Positions 6,907 through 7,653 of a stretch of DNA of 7,653 nt are shown piece after piece. The notes below the pieces were generated by a model. It ran no database searches, had not been told where the DNA came from, and was given only the letters and a program-made list of their open reading frames with translations. Each line of letters starts with the position of its first letter. The stretch's first letter is position 1. The position numbers and the translations under genes were made by a program. This DNA comes from an uncultured Streptococcus sp. (GTDB lineage: Bacteria; Bacillota; Bacilli; Lactobacillales; Aerococcaceae), in contig CAJZJI010000028.1 of assembly GCA_916049935.1 (NCBI GenBank), forward strand, positions 1 to 7,653, in the 5' to 3' direction.

Positions 6907-7263
6907 CTAGAATACTAGTCCATTTTCACGTGCAGCTTCAGCTAAAGCTTTTACACGTCCATGGTATAAGTATCCACCACGGTCAAAGACTACTTCTTTA
7001 ATATTTTTTTCAAGTCCGCGTTCTGCAATTAATTTACCTACAGCAGAAGCTTCCTCAGTTTTTGTTCCGTTTTCTACATTAGTATCTAAAGTAGAGGCAC
7101 TTGCTAGCGTCACACCCGCTACGTCATCAATTAATTGAGCGTAGATGTTTTTGTTAGAACGAAAAACGTTCAAGCGTGGGCACTCAGCAGTACCAGAGAT
7201 TTTACGACGAACACGTGCGTGACGAGTTTGACGCACTTTATTTTTGTCTGGTTTTGTAATCAC
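6907..7263 (-). CDS. rplR: 50S ribosomal protein L18
   Basis: Large-subunit L18, which binds 5S rRNA with L5 in the central protuberance. From GTG at 7261-7263 the product is 118 residues and begins [20 protein letters not shown], then [27 protein letters not shown], with the conserved C-terminus [27 protein letters not shown] chose this GTG because AGAGGTGA (7269-7276) ends 5 nt upstream. The in-frame GTG at 7270-7272 lies inside that ribosome site and would add three residues not found in the family as I recall it. It sits between rplF and rpsE; the 66-nt gap to rplF holds part of a stem-loop. Confidence 0.95.
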   Translation of the reverse strand: MITKPDKNKVRQTRHARVRRKISGTAECPRLNVFRSNKNIYAQLIDDVAGVTLASASTLDTNVENGTKTEEASAVGKLIAERGLEKNIKEVVFDRGGYLYHGRVKALAEAARENGLVF

Positions 7264-7268
7264 AATTT

Positions 7269-7276
7269 TCACCTCT
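7269..7276 (-). promoter_or_regulatory. Ribosome site deciding the GTG start of rplR
   Basis: Minus-strand AGAGGTGA lies 5 nt before GTG 7261-7263. It contains the alternative in-frame GTG at 7270-7272, which is therefore unlikely to be the initiator. Confidence 0.75.
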
Positions 7277-7310
7277 TATTAATTAATCATGCTGCGATAA
7301 GCGCAACAAA

Positions 7311-7339
7311 AGGTAAATAATCGCTAAAATTATTTACCT
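7311..7339 (-). other. 11-bp stem-loop overlapping the rplF stop codon
   Basis: Minus-strand AGGTAAATAAT (7339-7329) and ATTATTTACCT (7321-7311) are perfect inverted repeats around TTTAGCG. The rplF TAA (7332-7330) lies within the 5' arm, and TTTGTTG follows the 3' arm. It could be a weak intrinsic terminator or attenuator, or a 3'-end protecting hairpin, inside the spc operon. Three of the eleven pairs are G-C. Confidence 0.55.
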
Positions 7340-7653
7340 GTTTTACCTTCTTTACGACGTACAAATTCATCAACGTAACGAATTCCTTTACCTTTATAAG
7401 GTTCTGGAGGACGTACGCCACGAATGTTAGCAGCTAATTCGCCAACTTTTTGTTTGTCATAACCTTTAACGATTACTTTTGTATTAGAAGGAACTTCGAT
7501 TTCTACTCCTTCTTCTGGAGTGAACTCCACTGGATGAGAATATCCAACGTTTAATACAAGTTTTTTACCTTGTAATTGAGCACGATACCCAACCCCGATT
7601 AATTCCAATTCTTTTTGGAATCCTTCAGTAACACCAACTACCATGTTGTTGAA
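7330..7653 (-). CDS. rplF: 50S ribosomal protein L6, 5'-partial (C-terminal 107 residues)
   Basis: Large-subunit L6, located at the base of the L7/L12 stalk near the factor-binding site. The window holds the last 107 of about 178 residues; the reading frame continues beyond base 7653, where FNN precedes [20 protein letters not shown], so the methionine at 7642-7644 is internal and not the start. The second L6 domain is seen in full: [48 protein letters not shown] and the family signature [11 protein letters not shown] with a basic tail ending EGKTGK. Its stop codon lies in the 5' arm of a stem-loop. rplR follows after 66 nt. Confidence 0.97.
   Translation of the reverse strand, partial: FNNMVVGVTEGFQKELELIGVGYRAQLQGKKLVLNVGYSHPVEFTPEEGVEIEVPSNTKVIVKGYDKQKVGELAANIRGVRPPEPYKGKGIRYVDEFVRRKEGKTGK

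Noticed and set aside
7135..7320. Plus-strand open frame over rplR and the rplR-rplF gap
   Set aside because: Mostly antisense to rplR, with no ribosome site and no family resemblance.

Overview
This is a housekeeping locus: the distal part of the spc ribosomal-protein operon followed by the alpha operon, all on the minus strand. In transcription order (high to low coordinate) it reads rplF (5'-partial), rplR, rpsE, rpmD, rplO, secY, adk, infA, rpmJ, rpsM, rpsK, rpoA, rplQ, then a 250-nt gap and the start of ecfA1. The low G+C, AGGAGG ribosome sites, a zinc-type (4-Cys) adenylate kinase, no map gene between adk and infA, and an ECF-transporter ATPase gene after rplQ point to a low-GC Firmicute of the order Lactobacillales (Enterococcaceae or Carnobacteriaceae-like). 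Genus assignment would need a database search.

Region by region: bases 1-41 are not genomic. They match an Illumina TruSeq P7-side adapter with what looks like part of its i7 index, so the contig ends there and ecfA1 is cut artificially; its apparent TAG stop is made partly from adapter bases. Bases 42-732 are the ecfA1 fragment (TTG start). Bases 733-982 are the only sizeable non-coding region and hold three or four hairpins plus a weak promoter candidate. From 983 to 3582 lies the infA-rpmJ-rpsM-rpsK-rpoA-rplQ block, preceded by a convincing extended -10 promoter at 3655-3684. From 3700 to 7653 lie adk, secY, rplO, rpmD, rpsE, rplR and rplF. Two short genes, rpmJ (37 codons) and rpmD (59 codons), fill what would otherwise look like gaps.

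The genes supply large-subunit proteins L6, L18, L30, L15, L36 and L17, small-subunit proteins S5, S13 and S11, initiation factor IF-1, RNA polymerase alpha, the SecY translocon channel and adenylate kinase: translation, transcription, secretion and nucleotide balance in one growth-regulated cluster. Spacing is tight, with a 1-nt overlap at rplO/secY and a stop codon inside the next gene's ribosome site at rpsE/rpmD.

I see no undescribed system, mobile element, CRISPR array, tRNA or rRNA. The items most worth a second look are RNA-structural: a long GNRA-capped stem-loop between secY and adk, an 11-bp stem overlapping the rplF stop codon, and two mutually exclusive hairpins ahead of ecfA1.
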